In this document: in pieces, positions 21,542 through 31,749 of the stretch
Position numbering within the stretch: the stretch's first letter is position 1
How the letters are laid out: each line of letters begins with the position of its first letter
Source: Paralithodes platypus
Taxonomy: Eukaryota; Arthropoda; Malacostraca; Decapoda; Lithodidae
Length of the DNA stretch: 64,000 bases
Reading direction: 5' to 3'
NCBI GenBank assembly: GCA_032716605.1
Contig: CM064481.1
Coordinates: forward strand, 18,222,811-18,286,810
Position numbers and translations under genes: made by a program
Notes under the pieces: model-generated
The model's database searches: none
The model's input: the letters and a program-made list of their open reading frames with translations, nothing else
What the model was told of the DNA's origin: nothing

Positions 21542-22127
21542 GAGGGGGGGATTAACGGCGCGTGTGGGAGGATCAGAGTGGTGAGGGGTGAGCGATTTAG
21601 AAAACGGAATTTGTTGGTGGGACTGCGGAGGGTTGGTGGGGAAGAGTTAGGTATAGAACATGGGTTATTGGTGGAGGACTGATGTACTGATTTGTGGTTG
21701 TTAACAGGACGAATTTGGGGAGTTTTGTCGGTGGCAGTCACGGTTTGTTTAGAGGTTATATGGGATTGGTGGGTTTGTCTGTCATGAGAGGGCGAGTCAA
21801 GTGTGGGGCTTTGAAGTTTTCTAGGGGTGTGAATTGTGTGGGGGGTGGAAGGGAGCTACTGACGGAAAACTGTCACAAGGGAAATTTTGTTGGTTGTGGA
21901 ATATCTGAGCATTTCTGGGGGCATGGGGAAAACATTGTTGGGTACATAGGTCGGCATTTTCCCTGGAAACATGTGTACATAAATATTTGGTAGAATGGTT
22001 TTTACATACATCAGAGTCTGTCCTGGAAACATGGGAGGATTGATCCTGGACAGAGTTAGGAGAAATGGGGAGGTTTACATCATTGAGTTGCTTGGACTTG
22101 TCTTCTTTCGTTTGCTGAGGCATTTTC
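21542..22127 (-). pseudogene. gypsy pol linker, frameshifted
   Basis: The stretch between protease and RT, open in different frames in parts (21821-22123 and 21442-21741). A run of 14 G on the plus strand (21502-21515, so C on the coding strand) marks a frame change into the RT frame. The residues are Ser/Thr/Pro-rich with no domain I recognise. The homopolymer may be a sequencing or a replication slip. Confidence 0.5.
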
Positions 22128-22835
22128 TCAACGGAATGAGTGGTATTTTGAGAGAACTCGGGGCAAGGGGGGGGATTTAGGAGTTACCTTAGTGCTAGCT
22201 GCAACTTGGTAATCTTGACTCAGAGTTTGTTGAGGGTGGAGGTGTTTTTTCTTTTTGTGAACTGGTTTCTGCGTGATGGGTTTGTCAGAGGCTTTGGGTT
22301 GGATTTTTTTTTTGAATGAGATCAGCCTCTGGCCGCAGTCAACCTGGGCCCGGAGTTTTTGAAGGAAGTCAAGTCCAAGGAAACCATCGTAATGTTTACA
22401 GTGGGAGGAATATACTGTAAACAGGTGATAACAATGGTTATGGGGGTCAGGAGTAGTTACTGACAGGGGCAAAGTGTCTCCTAGGAGATTTAAGTAGGTA
22501 TCAGCAGCTGAGATTAGTTCTGCTTTGGTAGGTAACAAGGGGCCAAATAGTCGGTGGTGTTGATCATAATAAGACTTGAACAAACATGACTTAGCAGCTC
22601 CCGTGTTGATTAACAAGCGGAGAGGAATGTCCTTGATTTTGGCCATGTAGTAAATGGGGGCAGTGCGATCAGTTATGGCGTCCCCCGCCGAGCCCATCGT
22701 GGGCGGGGGATACTTTAAAAATCCTGGGGATCGGTATCTACCTCCTCCAGGGTTTCCTCTGTATCGTCTGAGGTCATGATATGGGGGGCTATGTCTTCGG
22801 TGTACATTGCCTCCATTTCTTCCTCTTGTCCCCAC
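22128..22835 (-). pseudogene. pro: gypsy protease frame, active-site Asp replaced
   Basis: Frame at -1 to gag, overlapping 22715-22835. It contains a retropepsin: the flap/active-site loop reads Leu-Leu-Ile-Asn-Thr-Gly-Ala-Ala-Lys-Ser, where Asp-Thr-Gly is expected, and the C-terminal helix motif Leu-Gly-Leu-Asp-Phe-Leu follows about 85 residues later. The Asn codon (aac, plus-strand 22605-22607) is one transition away from Asp, so the catalytic residue is lost in this copy. A Lys/Pro-rich linker follows to a tga at 22128. Protease normally cuts Gag and Gag-Pol. With this change the copy could not mature its own particles. Confidence 0.8.
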
Positions 22836-23695
22836 TCCTCTTCATTTACAGAAATGCGAGGAGTACAGGGGCGAGGTTTGGCAGAGTCACGAATTTGATG
22901 GAGGGCACACTTAGCACTACAGGCAGGGAAATCATAGGGGTTGATAATCACTAATGTAGGGTTCTTACTTTGGTAGGGGTTGTAGGTTTTGTTCCGGTTG
23001 AAGATTCTGCGTGGCTGGGTAGGTTGGAACCGGGGCCTACTGGGTTGGGGCTTGCCGGAAGGGTAGGTAGGTTTGTTGTGGAAGGATGAGGATGGGTAGG
23101 CATTCTTGGAGTTGAAGGTTTGAGCCTTGGGGTTTTGGTTGTCGAGGTGCTGCGGGTGTGTGGGGAACCTCTTGATTACAGCGATTTGGGAGGGTGTTCC
23201 TGTGTGCACGGCCAAAATACGTCGGATCGTGATGAGATCTTTTTGATATCCGACGAAATCGTGCACACGGAAATGATCCTTTACTGCTGAGGGCAATTTT
23301 GATACAAGGTTGACCAGAATCTGCTGTTCTTGCTGGATTCTGGTCAATGTGGGGAAAGACACTTTGATATGTTGGGCGATCTTATTCACTGTGGCATCTA
23401 GATCGCCTTCGAATTTAGTGTCTTGGAGACGGGTGTGGGCCACGAAAACGCCCAACGAAGGCTTAATGGCCTCTATCACTATTGTGCAAAATTCGTCCCA
23501 TGTGAGAGCAGGGTGCACTTGGTAGGCAACCAGGGAAACGGCTTTTCCCAGGTGCGTTAATGTCACGGCTATCTTTTCTGCGTCCGTGGTATAAACTAGG
23601 TCAAGTACGGGTTTCACTATAGTCATGAACATTTCGATCTCGTAAGTCTCCCCATCATCATAAATTGGGATGGGGACGTGAGAACGGTGCGCCAT
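22715..23695 (-). CDS. gag: gypsy gag
   Basis: About 326 codons from the ATG at 23695 (Met-Ala-His-Arg-Ser-His) to the TAA at 22715-22717. The frame is open further upstream into the 5' LTR, but this is the first ATG past the primer site. The N-terminal ~200 residues form a helical capsid-like region with a central Leu-Val-Ser-Lys-Leu-Pro stretch. The second half is Pro/Asn/Arg-rich, followed by Cys-Ser-Ala-Lys-Cys-Ala-Leu-His and an acidic tail. No classical CCHC zinc knuckle is seen. Gag forms the particle that packages the RNA. The protease frame overlaps its end by about 120 bases at -1, so gag-pol is probably made by frameshifting near the five-T run at the gag stop. Confidence 0.75.
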   Translation of the reverse strand: MAHRSHVPIPIYDDGETYEIEMFMTIVKPVLDLVYTTDAEKIAVTLTHLGKAVSLVAYQVHPALTWDEFCTIVIEAIKPSLGVFVAHTRLQDTKFEGDLDATVNKIAQHIKVSFPTLTRIQQEQQILVNLVSKLPSAVKDHFRVHDFVGYQKDLITIRRILAVHTGTPSQIAVIKRFPTHPQHLDNQNPKAQTFNSKNAYPSSSFHNKPTYPSGKPQPSRPRFQPTQPRRIFNRNKTYNPYQSKNPTLVIINPYDFPACSAKCALHQIRDSAKPRPCTPRISVNEEEWGQEEEMEAMYTEDIAPHIMTSDDTEETLEEVDTDPQDF

Positions 23696-23756
23696 GATGT
23701 TATTGTGTTCTGGCTGTTCCAAACTTGCAATGTAATGCAACCTTTTATCCGAATCA

Positions 23757-23776
23757 AGAACCACTGCTGCCGCCAA
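23757..23776 (-). other. Primer-binding site of the gypsy element
   Basis: Directly inside the 5' LTR the minus strand reads t-tggcggcagcagtggttc. A TGG start one base from the LTR end is the usual form of a tRNA primer site. I cannot assign the tRNA species from memory. Confidence 0.65.
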
Positions 23777-26744
23777 TGTTATGCCCTGTTTTTCTACAGG
23801 ATTAACTTGGGTAATGTGAGTTCTAACTGACTGGGTATAGAAGGCTGCATGCACAAAACAAGGTATGAGGAATAGAGAACACAAAATAAACACACGGTAA
23901 CAAGACACACGATCACATTTATTGACGTACACGCTTCTGTAGTTTTCTTGATAATGATTAATATGAAACATAAGAAGGTATGAATACTCGTACTAGACAA
24001 ATGATAGAATTGAACAACTAGCATTAAGTGGATCTGGATGGAGCCTAGTCTCCCACTTCCAACGTTCAGGTATTAATCTTCTGATCACTGGCTTTATTCA
24101 CAAGTTGATATACTGGAGACCATCAATGTTACTTATAGATTCAAATTCACTGTTAGATTTACTACTGGTAGCTCTGGTGCACAAGTAGTAGTTCACAGAC
24201 TAGATTAGACACGCGTATTTTAGAGCACGGGAATTCTAGTAACCTCAGGGGGTACTGATCTAAGTTTTATATTCTTATAGCAGAAACACATAGAACGCAA
24301 ATCAGTGGGCGAACATTAGATATCACTAGGGTTTCACTTCTATGCAATAATATCTGGATATATGGGTAATTACGAGAGTTAATATCGCCTGTTAATTAAT
24401 AAACATTGAATACGCTTAGCACTTCCTAATGGAATGGTTATATATGAATTATACTGGGGCAAAGATATAGCCACTTCATAGAAATATTAATAAGTGAGTC
24501 TCTAAATAGCACTGTAACACTGTAGTACTGAGAGAGTGAATCTTGGGTAGTATTTGATTGGTCTGGTCCTGGTTATCTTGCGTCTGTGATGTTGGGGGCT
24601 AACGACTGGTTCCGCGGCCGTCCAGGTGGTCCATATGTAGGAAGTTCTCAAGACGGATCTCTTGGCGATCGTTGCTGGCTACACTCTTATATACCCACTG
24701 GTTTGTGAAGGTTATAAGGTGCACATAGATTTCTTGTACGTGGACAGATCCTTGTATCTAAATCTGCCACGGAGTCTGCCGGCTCTGGAACTCAATTCTC
24801 AGCAACAAACAATGATAGAGCTGGAGGTCAACTCTGGTGACCAACCACTGGTTGGTGTCTATCTTTCAACTGATTTTACTGGGGGCTGGAACTTGGTTTA
24901 TAGGTTTGGTTTTGGACCCTATAGGCCATAGGGATCTCGAGTTTTGATGGACTTATTTGAGCTCTCAATTGATACCGGACAGTAGGTGGTGATTACTGTT
25001 GTGGCACATGGCTGTATGGAGCCTTCATAATGTGATATAACTGAGCCTTAGTAAGAGGTACTATTTTGGCTATACTGGAAGTATTTAGGGGAGAGAGACT
25101 GGATCTACTTTGCGAGGCGGTTTGGGACAGCTGTGATAGGAGCGTCTCTCTTAGATTGCTCAGTCTTCATTCTATGGTATAGCTGAGGTGCTAATTTGGT
25201 TATCGGAGTATGCAAGAAAGGTTAATGGGTTATTGTGGGTTAATAGAGGTTAGTAAAGGTGTTAGTCATACATGGTTAGTTCATTGATAGGAAGAATTCC
25301 TGTGCTACCTGGCAATGACTCGGAAATCAAAACAGGGGTCAGGTATATCTCCGCAGGGGTAGGGGTCTCCCTCCTCGGGTGGGTGAAAAGGGGGAGGTGC
25401 GCGCCCTCTCTCTGTGATGGTCGTCCGGGCAGCTGTGGCTGGGGGCTTGCCATATTACAAGTGTTTGTAATAACCCTCTGTTTATGAGACAGACATGGGT
25501 GTTCGGAATACCAAAACCGAAGGTGCCTTGACCAGCTGGTTTAATTGGTTGGGTTGTTAATTGCATGGTTTGTTGGATGTGGTGGAGACAGGGTTGCTAA
25601 CTCTGCCACATTTATCTGGAAGTATGGCAATAGAAGTTAGTCACTGGCGAGGCGGCTAGCCTCGCACTGACGATCATTTGGTACAGGGTTGTGAATGGGT
25701 TGTGAGAGAATAGATGGCATGCAAAGGGTTAGTAAAGTTCTAATGGTGTTCCTTCTTACTGGGGGAAGGTAGGCTGGATAGGAGTATATATACAAAAGGT
25801 ATGAGAATGTTAGTAACGGAAAAGTTAAGGATATTCAGGGGGTCTGGTAGAGAGGCTAGGTTAGGAGGGAGTGGAGGAGCGTGGGGGTTAACGAGAGGGA
25901 GAGGGTTAAGGGGGGCTACGTGGAAGTTTGACCCTAAGGTCTCTGGGCGTAGGGGTGGCAATAGGCTACACTTGGTATCTTAGACTGGGGGTTACTGACA
26001 GGGAAAGGTAGGGTAATCAAACGCTACCGGGGGATGAGCAATAGGTGGTGGTATATGAGTCTGGAAATTATAGAATCATGTGGACTGTGGGGAAGATGAG
26101 GTTAGCTGTAGGTGTGTGCTTGACTGTGGAAAAAAGTAGAGAAAAACATAGTGTACTATTACTCGTCAATACGAGGGGTTATGGACACTATTATTTGACA
26201 CGATTTCTTGCTGATCTAGTTGTCCCTGGGAACTGCGTTTTCTATGAAATATAGACCAAAGAAAGCGGCAGTTCGTAGGGGTAGCTTCGTTATTGTTTCG
26301 TGGTAGATATGCATCGAGACAATGGTAAAAGAGGGTTAGCTATACAATCTCTGGTTGGGGTAAGAATTAGAGTTACTGCATGGTTGCTAACCTCTTCAGT
26401 CATTATCTCTGTCTAGGTCTTACAGGAATAATGGTTATATATACAATGGTGTACCCGTGGGTATCATAGTTTCTTATCAATTATGACATGGGGGTTAACA
26501 TGTTACTTCTCGGATGGAAGAACATACATAGATTTATGGGGGCGGTTGGTCTTCAGAAACTTAGTCTGGCAAGACAAGGTGTAGGACACGAGGGGTAGTG
26601 GATACGCGAGGTGGGGGAAGGGTCAGCGGTTAAAAGCGATAGGCAGGTGTGGTTTGGAGCTGCTTAGCCCTGCGGGCTTCGGCCTGTCTGAACTGGTTGG
26701 CTTGGTCACCTGGTCCTTCTGGCTTCTTGTTCTGGGGCATTTTA
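23777..26744 (-). repeat. 5' LTR of the gypsy element
   Basis: 2,968 bp, collinear with 9717-12687 with scattered substitutions and 1-4 base indels (for example in the 24,410 and 24,975 areas). It carries the promoter and the start of transcription by definition of the class, but I cannot point to a specific TATA box. It is followed on the minus strand by the primer-binding site. Confidence 0.93.
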
Positions 26745-26749
26745 GTAGA

Positions 26750-27330
26750 TATGATGGTGACAGTACTAGTAGTAGTAATGATGGTCATAATAGTAGTGAT
26801 GATGGTGACAAATAATGATGATAGTTGTAGTGATAATAATGACAGTAGTGATGATGGTAGTGACGATGGCGTGAGTATTAGTGATGATGGTGAGTAGTTG
26901 TGAGGATGGTGAAATTTGTAGTGATGATGACAATAGTTGTGGTGATGAAGATCATAGTAATGGTGATGAAGATCATAGTAATGGTGATGATGGTGACAGT
27001 AGGATAAATGATGGTAATATTTGTGACAGTAGTAATGATGACGGTTATAGTAGTAGTGATGATTTTAACAGTAGTAATGATGATTGTAAGATGGTGGTGA
27101 TGATATTAGTAATGATGGTTGATAGTTGTAGTATCAATGATGATAGTATAGTGATTAAGATGCTAGTGACAATGGACAGTGATGATGGTGAGAGTAGTAG
27201 TGATGATTGTAATTGTAGTAGTGATGATGATCATAGTAATGGTGATGATGACAGTAGTCGTGATGATTGTGGCAGTTGTAGTGATGATGGCATTAGTAGT
27301 GATTATGGTGATTGTGATTGATGATGGTAT
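26750..27330. repeat. gatgatggtgacagtagt-type minisatellite
   Basis: Diffuse tandem array built on tgatgatggtgacagtagta with many substitutions, part of the second Helentron-like unit; shorter arrays lie at 8990-9190 and 9597-9716. Long open frames rich in Asp/Ser or Met/Val arise on it from base composition and are not genes. Confidence 0.8.
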
Positions 27331-27422
27331 TAGTAGTGATGATGGTAACCCATCGCAGAGTTGGGTATGCCGTTTTGATTTTGGGCAAAACGGCACATCT
27401 ACTTTATTGGTAAATCTTTTAA

Positions 27423-27902
27423 CCCTTAATTAGCGGCGAGCAACATAAGTCGAGTTAAAAAAAGCTGGACTATGTGGCGGCGCTCGACATAACTCGAGTG
27501 GCAATTTCAGCACGTAATGTGGCTGAGAGAGAGAGACAAGTGGTGGCAGGAGACTAGCGAGCGTATGACTGCTCCAGACCACCGCGGCGAACCTACTGAC
27601 ACAAATCTCAGCTCCCTCCTCCCTCTCTCACTCGCTACATACTCAATTATGTACTGAAAGTACCGAATTACCTGCTTTTTGCACTCGCGTTGCACGGTTA
27701 TTGCAAGAAAACTATCCATCATACAAGGATCGTTATGGTGTCATTCGAAAGCTCTGTTTATGCCCTTTCAGGGATAGGTACTTGTTTTACGTTCTGGGTC
27801 TTATTTAGGCATGAAAATGATCACGTAAACAGCCCTATTTTGGCTAAAAACACCCCGCTGTGCGGTACACATAAATAAACCGCATAGGCCGCTCGTAAGG
27901 TG
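27423..27902. mobile_element. piggyBac-type MITE (family 3) in LINE A 3' part
   Basis: 480 bp with TTAA at 27419-27422 and 27903-27906. LINE B has a single ttttaactct at this site. Ends: cccttaattagcggcgagc on the left and caccttacgagcggcc on the right (read inward), sharing ccttan(n)agcggc. Inside lie a gaga run and no gene. It differs from the MITEs at 20214 and 35287. Confidence 0.85.
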
Positions 27903-28287
27903 TTAACTCACGAATCTAAAAATATCTTCTTCAATCGAGTTGTCAGCTTGTGGAATGGGCTTCCCCGAAACGTTATAGACTGCAGCACCGTTGATTCTTT
28001 TAAACTTCGCCTAGACAAATATCTTAATTGCATCAAACGCGCGACTGACTGCGTTTGTAAATGAATAACTATATATGATCCCCCCCTCAGTTACTAACCC
28101 CTCTGTCCCCTACTAACTTCCTAATCCTGCCATGGACATTAGTTCCAGGGCAGTAGTTCCCTTTCCAATGTTCCCTTACCCACTCTAAGCCACTGTTTGG
28201 ACACTTGATCCTCAGTGTTTTGGAGGACAAGCAGCCTAGAAGTCACTAGACCTATTGTTGCTTGATTTCCTTTGTACTCCTTTGTAC
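27903..28287 (+). pseudogene. LINE A ORF2 C-terminus and 3' end
   Basis: Contains the end of ORF2: Leu-Trp-Asn-Gly-Leu-Pro, Ser-Phe-Lys-Leu-Arg-Leu-Asp-Lys-Tyr, stop tga at 28062-28064. A 3' untranslated region follows, matching LINE B 14081-14300 in reverse, and ends with the repeated tttgtactcc unit. 28288-28586 is C-rich on this strand, belongs to the sequence that received LINE A or lay beside it, and holds nothing I can name. Confidence 0.85.
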
Positions 28288-28586
28288 ACCTATCATCCTC
28301 ATTTTCACCCCCTTCAACTCAGCCTCTTTCCATTCAACCTAATCAACGCCCCTCCATTCACTCTCTTCCTAGACGTCTTCCGCATTCTTCAGCTCCCACT
28401 CGACATAAATATCCTTTTCTCCCTCGCTCCCAACTCACCCGTCGAGCCCTAAGACGACACCCTTCGAACACCCAACCCCCTAGATCAAAACACCCTCAAC
28501 CTTTCTTTATCCGTAGACTCCCTCCCTCATCATTCTCGCCACCAACTTCGTCAGTACCTCTCCACACCTCACAATTCTCACCTACT

Positions 28587-28812
28587 GTAGGAATAGGTTT
28601 TTACACCATACCCGAAAGAGGAGTTTTGGAGCTCCGATCTTACTCTGTACCATCTTAACAATTTTACCAACACACCTAAACTTCGTTAGATGCTGAAATA
28701 GCCCCCCGAAAATATGCCATGGGCTGGGATTGAACCCAGGACCCTTAGGCTATGAGGCAGTCACTCTACCAGTTGGACCAAGAAAGATACGTCACTCGAC
28801 CTGGTCGGATTA
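28587..28812 (-). mobile_element. tRNA-derived SINE, copy 2 (inverted)
   Basis: Reverse-orientation copy of the repeat at 1-235. On the minus strand the head reads as a tRNA: box A tggtccaactggtagag, anticodon-like loop ctcatag, and T-arm ctggg-ttcaatc-ccag with a 4-5 bp stem. The body (ttagatgctgaaat region and on) then matches copy 1 to ttcctaca. There is no CCA-proper acceptor stem, so it is not a functional tRNA. The following stretch, 28813-29298, has a T-run (29009-29024) and no gene I can support. Confidence 0.65.
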
Positions 28813-29298
28813 AGTATATTTAATAGTGGCCCCTTCATCATTGACGATATTGCCTATTAATATAATAGTCTCCCTTCACCACCCGCGGCAGCAGTTTTGA
28901 ATCTCCCGCGCGGAAGGGTCAGGGAGTACTCCTCATAAGTGCACGCTTAATTCTCTTATGGAATCGTCCTTATGATCGGGTACCCTACAGAAAAAAACTT
29001 CGTAGATTTTTTTTTTTTTTTTTAACTTAATATGTTATATTATGGCTTTTCATGCGTGGATTTCTTGTGCGCAGCACCCAGGCGCAGCCTCCCTTGCGGC
29101 CATAACTTCCTTCTCCCTTCCGCGTTCGTACCAGGCGGGCGGGTGTCCCCAGTGCTCCAACTTCATTCGTCGTTCCTGCGCTTCTCGTGAGTCCTTACTC
29201 ATTTGTATACATCTGCGTTGTATTGAACAAGGTTTAGATTAGCTAGCATGGGCGGCCCCATTGGTACGACCGCAGGAAGTGTGTAAATTAGGGTACTA

Positions 29299-29698
29299 CA
29301 GTAAAACCTCGCCCATCCAGACTAATTGGGGGAGAACCCTGTCTGGATCTGCTGAAAGTCCGGATATATATTCAGCCATCCAGACGAATCCTGATGGCTG
29401 AAACATGAGTCTGGATATCTAACTTAAACAACCAGACTTTGACTTAAACAACCAGACTTTGGTTTCAGCCATCCAGACAAATCCGGATGGCTGACATACA
29501 AGTCTGGATATCTAACACTGGATGTAAACAATATGTGCGGTAACTTGTATTCGTCTCGTTCGTTTCCGGGTTGACTTTTATTTTTCCCAAGCCATCCAGA
29601 CAAGTCTGGTTGGCTGAAACATGAGTCTAGATCGAAATGCCTGTCCGGATCTCTTGGGTTTCCGGATCTGAGAGCACCGGATGGGTGGGGTTCTACTG
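29299..29698. mobile_element. Tigger/pogo-like MITE
   Basis: 400 bp between two TA dinucleotides (29297-29298 and 29699-29700). Terminal inverted repeats: cagtaaaacctcgcccatcc on the left, cagtagaaccccacccatcc on the right (read inward). The CAGTARAACC start and TA target are typical of pogo/Tigger in the Tc1-mariner group. The inside holds several inverted copies of the word gccatccagacaartc; there is no transposase. Confidence 0.88.
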
Positions 29699-29700
29699 TA

Positions 29701-31261
29701 TATTGTAACAAGGCGCCTTCGTATCCCAGGATCCGCGCACCACGTGCATTATTTCTGTGTTGTTTTACGCCATTAGTTTTTATATTATAGCTAGGAGGCT
29801 ACCATTCTGCAAGATTATGCTTCAGGCCGTCACTTTGAGGCAGTTGCTTATATATTTTGTCTTTTTGTTAGCAAATGCTCTAGTTCAAGAGTGGATGTAC
29901 ATGGTGCGGAGCCTTCTAGAGTCCGTATTTGCTTCTGGGCCCCTCTCGCGGGCCTCCCCTCTACTTGCTGTTGCTGCTAGATCCTCGGAGCGTCAGTTCA
30001 TCCTGTGATGTTTCGTCGGGCCTCGTGGTCAGCCTCTTTAGCGGTCTCCAATATAGGTTACAGGTAATTTAGGATTATAAATTCTATGTTTTTAGTGATT
30101 ATGCCTATGTGTGCCCCGGTATTGTGATACATGTGTGCGCTACATGTTTGTTTTGGGGGGCCCTTGGGAGACTTTTCCCTATATATATATATATATATAT
30201 ATGTGGGGTTTTGGAAGGGGGAATGTTTACATATAAGTCCCCCCCTCTAAAATTTTTGGTTGTTCTTTCTCCGGCGGCCTTTTGTGCAGGGCCTCTGTTT
30301 CCTCGTCTCGCAGATGAGTAAGGGAGCAACCAAATGTCCCTGCGTGGTGCGCTGAACCACAATCCTTCTGGCGGAAAATGCGAATTCCTACGGGAGCACC
30401 CTCGGCCCGCCAAGGGGACTCGCCCTGACCGAATTGTCACGCGGCAAGACTTCCTTCGCCCGGCGTTCCAGTCTAGTGTGCAGATGTTGTGATACGTCAT
30501 GCAAGCACGTTACCTATCTTTCTATTTCAATAGTCACGGATAGTCAAACACTTAAGGTTACTAGGGCCAGTGACACTTTGTCACAGGTAAGCAGTCCAAA
30601 CAGCTTAAACGGAGAAACCCCAGTTTTTCCATGGTCGAGTCCAGCGGAAGGTTAGAGTAGCTGTGGCTATAGCTAATTTTCCGGTGGACTTGAGGTAGGA
30701 TGTATTAACACCTCGCAGGTTATCCTTATGAGCATTGATTCCTGGAAATTTTCTATTTCCAGAAATACCCAGCGCTTCAGTTACAACAAGCCCGGCGGCT
30801 GGTGGGTGGCTGATTCCGGCGGGGGGGGGGGGGACCCTTTTTCCATCATGCCTCGGTTTGAGCTGTGCGCTACTCCTACTTGCTCATTATTACCAGTATT
30901 TGCTCACAAATTCACTTTGCATTAAATGCGTTAAATGCCTCCATCGCTCTAGAGGCTTGTGGGTGTCTAAGCGTTGTTCTGTCTGCTCTGAGTTGAAGGC
31001 GGCGCTTCTTACTAAGAAAGACCTGTCGTGTTGGCGGCGTTAAAAGAGATAAAGAAAATGTTCAACATTCATGCTAAAGATACTGCCCATAAGGCCCTTC
31101 ATTGCGATGATGACACCCTGTGGGAGCATTTAGTTATAAAATCACCTTTGGTTAAGTCAGCTCATGTTAAATCTACTAAACCTAGAGCGCTTAGATTAAT
31201 ATGCAGTATTTGATAATGCATAATATAGCCTATCGTATAGGCTTGTGCATAAACCTTTAAC
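29701..31261. other. Unassigned region
   Basis: No recognisable gene. It holds a (ta)n microsatellite at about 30178-30202 and a run of about 13 G near 30820. Small open frames include 30874-31043, with Cys-x-x-Cys-Leu-His ... Cys-Ser-Val-Cys that could be a zinc-binding scrap, and 31028-31213. None has a family I can name. The GC-rich patch at 30320-30480 looks like former coding DNA of some element, but that is a guess. Confidence 0.4.
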
Positions 31262-31335
31262 TGCCTTGATAGCTTAATTCTTAGTGTGCGGAATTTCGGT
31301 GTAAGTACCCTAGGTTCGAGTCCTTGGAGTACCAC
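31262..31335 (+). repeat. tRNA-like relic
   Basis: Box-A-like tagcttaattcttagtgtg and box-B-like aggttcgagtcctt are spaced as in a tRNA, with a weak T-arm (ctagg/ccttg, four of five pairs). No good acceptor or D stem. Probably the head of an old SINE; 31336-31615 after it is AT-rich with nothing else visible. Confidence 0.35.
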
Positions 31336-31615
31336 ATGTATTCATTACTTTCATTGATTTCATTAGTTAGGTTTATTTGTAAATTAATTGGTGGGTTGGT
31401 TAAAACAAATATGAATCACGTATGAGAGAGCAGTCAACTTTATATTTGGGCCCCATTTTGGTGCCTCTGTTATCAAACAAAGGCTGATTTTCTAGATTTG
31501 ATCATGTATAGCGTATTGAGTTTTGCATACGGAATTGTCGAATGTTTATTATGAGTTTATAGTCTAAACCTATGGAAAACCTCCCATATATCAATCCCCA
31601 ATACATATGTAATTA

Positions 31616-31749
31616 GCACCAAGGACAAACCCCGGCCTGAACTACAGACTCGTCAGCCTCACTTCTGTAGTATGCAAAACCATGGAGGTAATTGTCACCA
31701 AAGTAGGCTACTCTACAGATTCTTCCATGATCACATGGTCCTCACCAAT
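31616..31749 (+). pseudogene. LINE reverse transcriptase scrap
   Basis: One frame from 31625 reads Leu-Asn-Tyr-Arg-Leu-Val-Ser-Leu-Thr-Ser-Val-Val-Cys-Lys-Thr-Met-Glu, the conserved Asn-Tyr-Arg-Pro block of CR1/Jockey-type RTs with Pro changed to Leu. The next bases give His-Asp-His-Met-Val-Leu-Thr-Asn in another frame. Its right end is the start of the 51 bp minisatellite. Confidence 0.65.

Larger units (their letters stand above)
9717..26744 (-). mobile_element. Ty3/gypsy LTR retrotransposon, 17 kb with nested insertions
   Basis: Minus-strand element bounded by two direct ~2.97 kb LTRs and the 5 bp duplication gtaga. Order on the minus strand: 5' LTR, primer site, gag, protease, RT, RNase H, integrase, proline-rich 3' region, polypurine tract, 3' LTR. 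The PR-RT-RH-IN order and the integrase motifs place it in Ty3/gypsy. LINE B (14081-17351) and a MITE (20214-20822) landed in it later; without them it is about 13.1 kb. A third, solo LTR of the family lies at 38533-44903. The two LTRs differ by roughly 1-2% by eye, so the insertion is fairly recent. Stops and frameshifts in pol, plus the two insertions, make it inactive. Confidence 0.93.
9249..27406 (+). mobile_element. Helentron-like unit, copy 2, interrupted by gypsy element
   Basis: Second head-to-tail unit, made of 9249-9716 and 26750-27406 (about 1,125 bp of its own). The start repeats copy 1 with few changes (tcaactctgcgtaagcagag, a perfect hairpin), and the end repeats it from tggtaacccatcgcagagtt to the terminal hairpin. 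It is longer than copy 1 because its internal gatgatggtgacagtagt-like minisatellite is expanded. The gypsy element sits in that minisatellite with gtaga on both sides (9712-9716 and 26745-26749). Confidence 0.5.
236..28287 (+). mobile_element. CR1-like LINE (LINE A), split by nested insertions
   Basis: One non-LTR retrotransposon copy whose pieces are 236-4064, 8513-8622, 27407-27422 and 27903-28287. Each break joins up when aligned with LINE B (14081-17351, minus strand). The first gap is a piggyBac element at TTAA, the second a Helentron-like insertion between A and T, the third a MITE at TTAA. Order: 5' leader, ORF1 with an SGNH-esterase-like domain, then apurinic-type endonuclease and reverse transcriptase, ending with a Leu-Trp-Asn-Gly-Leu-Pro motif, a TGA at 28062-28064 and a ~220 base 3' region that finishes in two tgtactcctt-like units. 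An esterase in ORF1 is typical of the CR1 clade. Many in-frame stops show it is dead. Its 5' limit is uncertain; 236-556 holds no recognisable gene. Confidence 0.85.

Noticed and set aside
26881..27321. Asp/Ser-rich protein
   Set aside because: Composition of the gatgatggtgacagtagt minisatellite, with no domain and no conservation between units.
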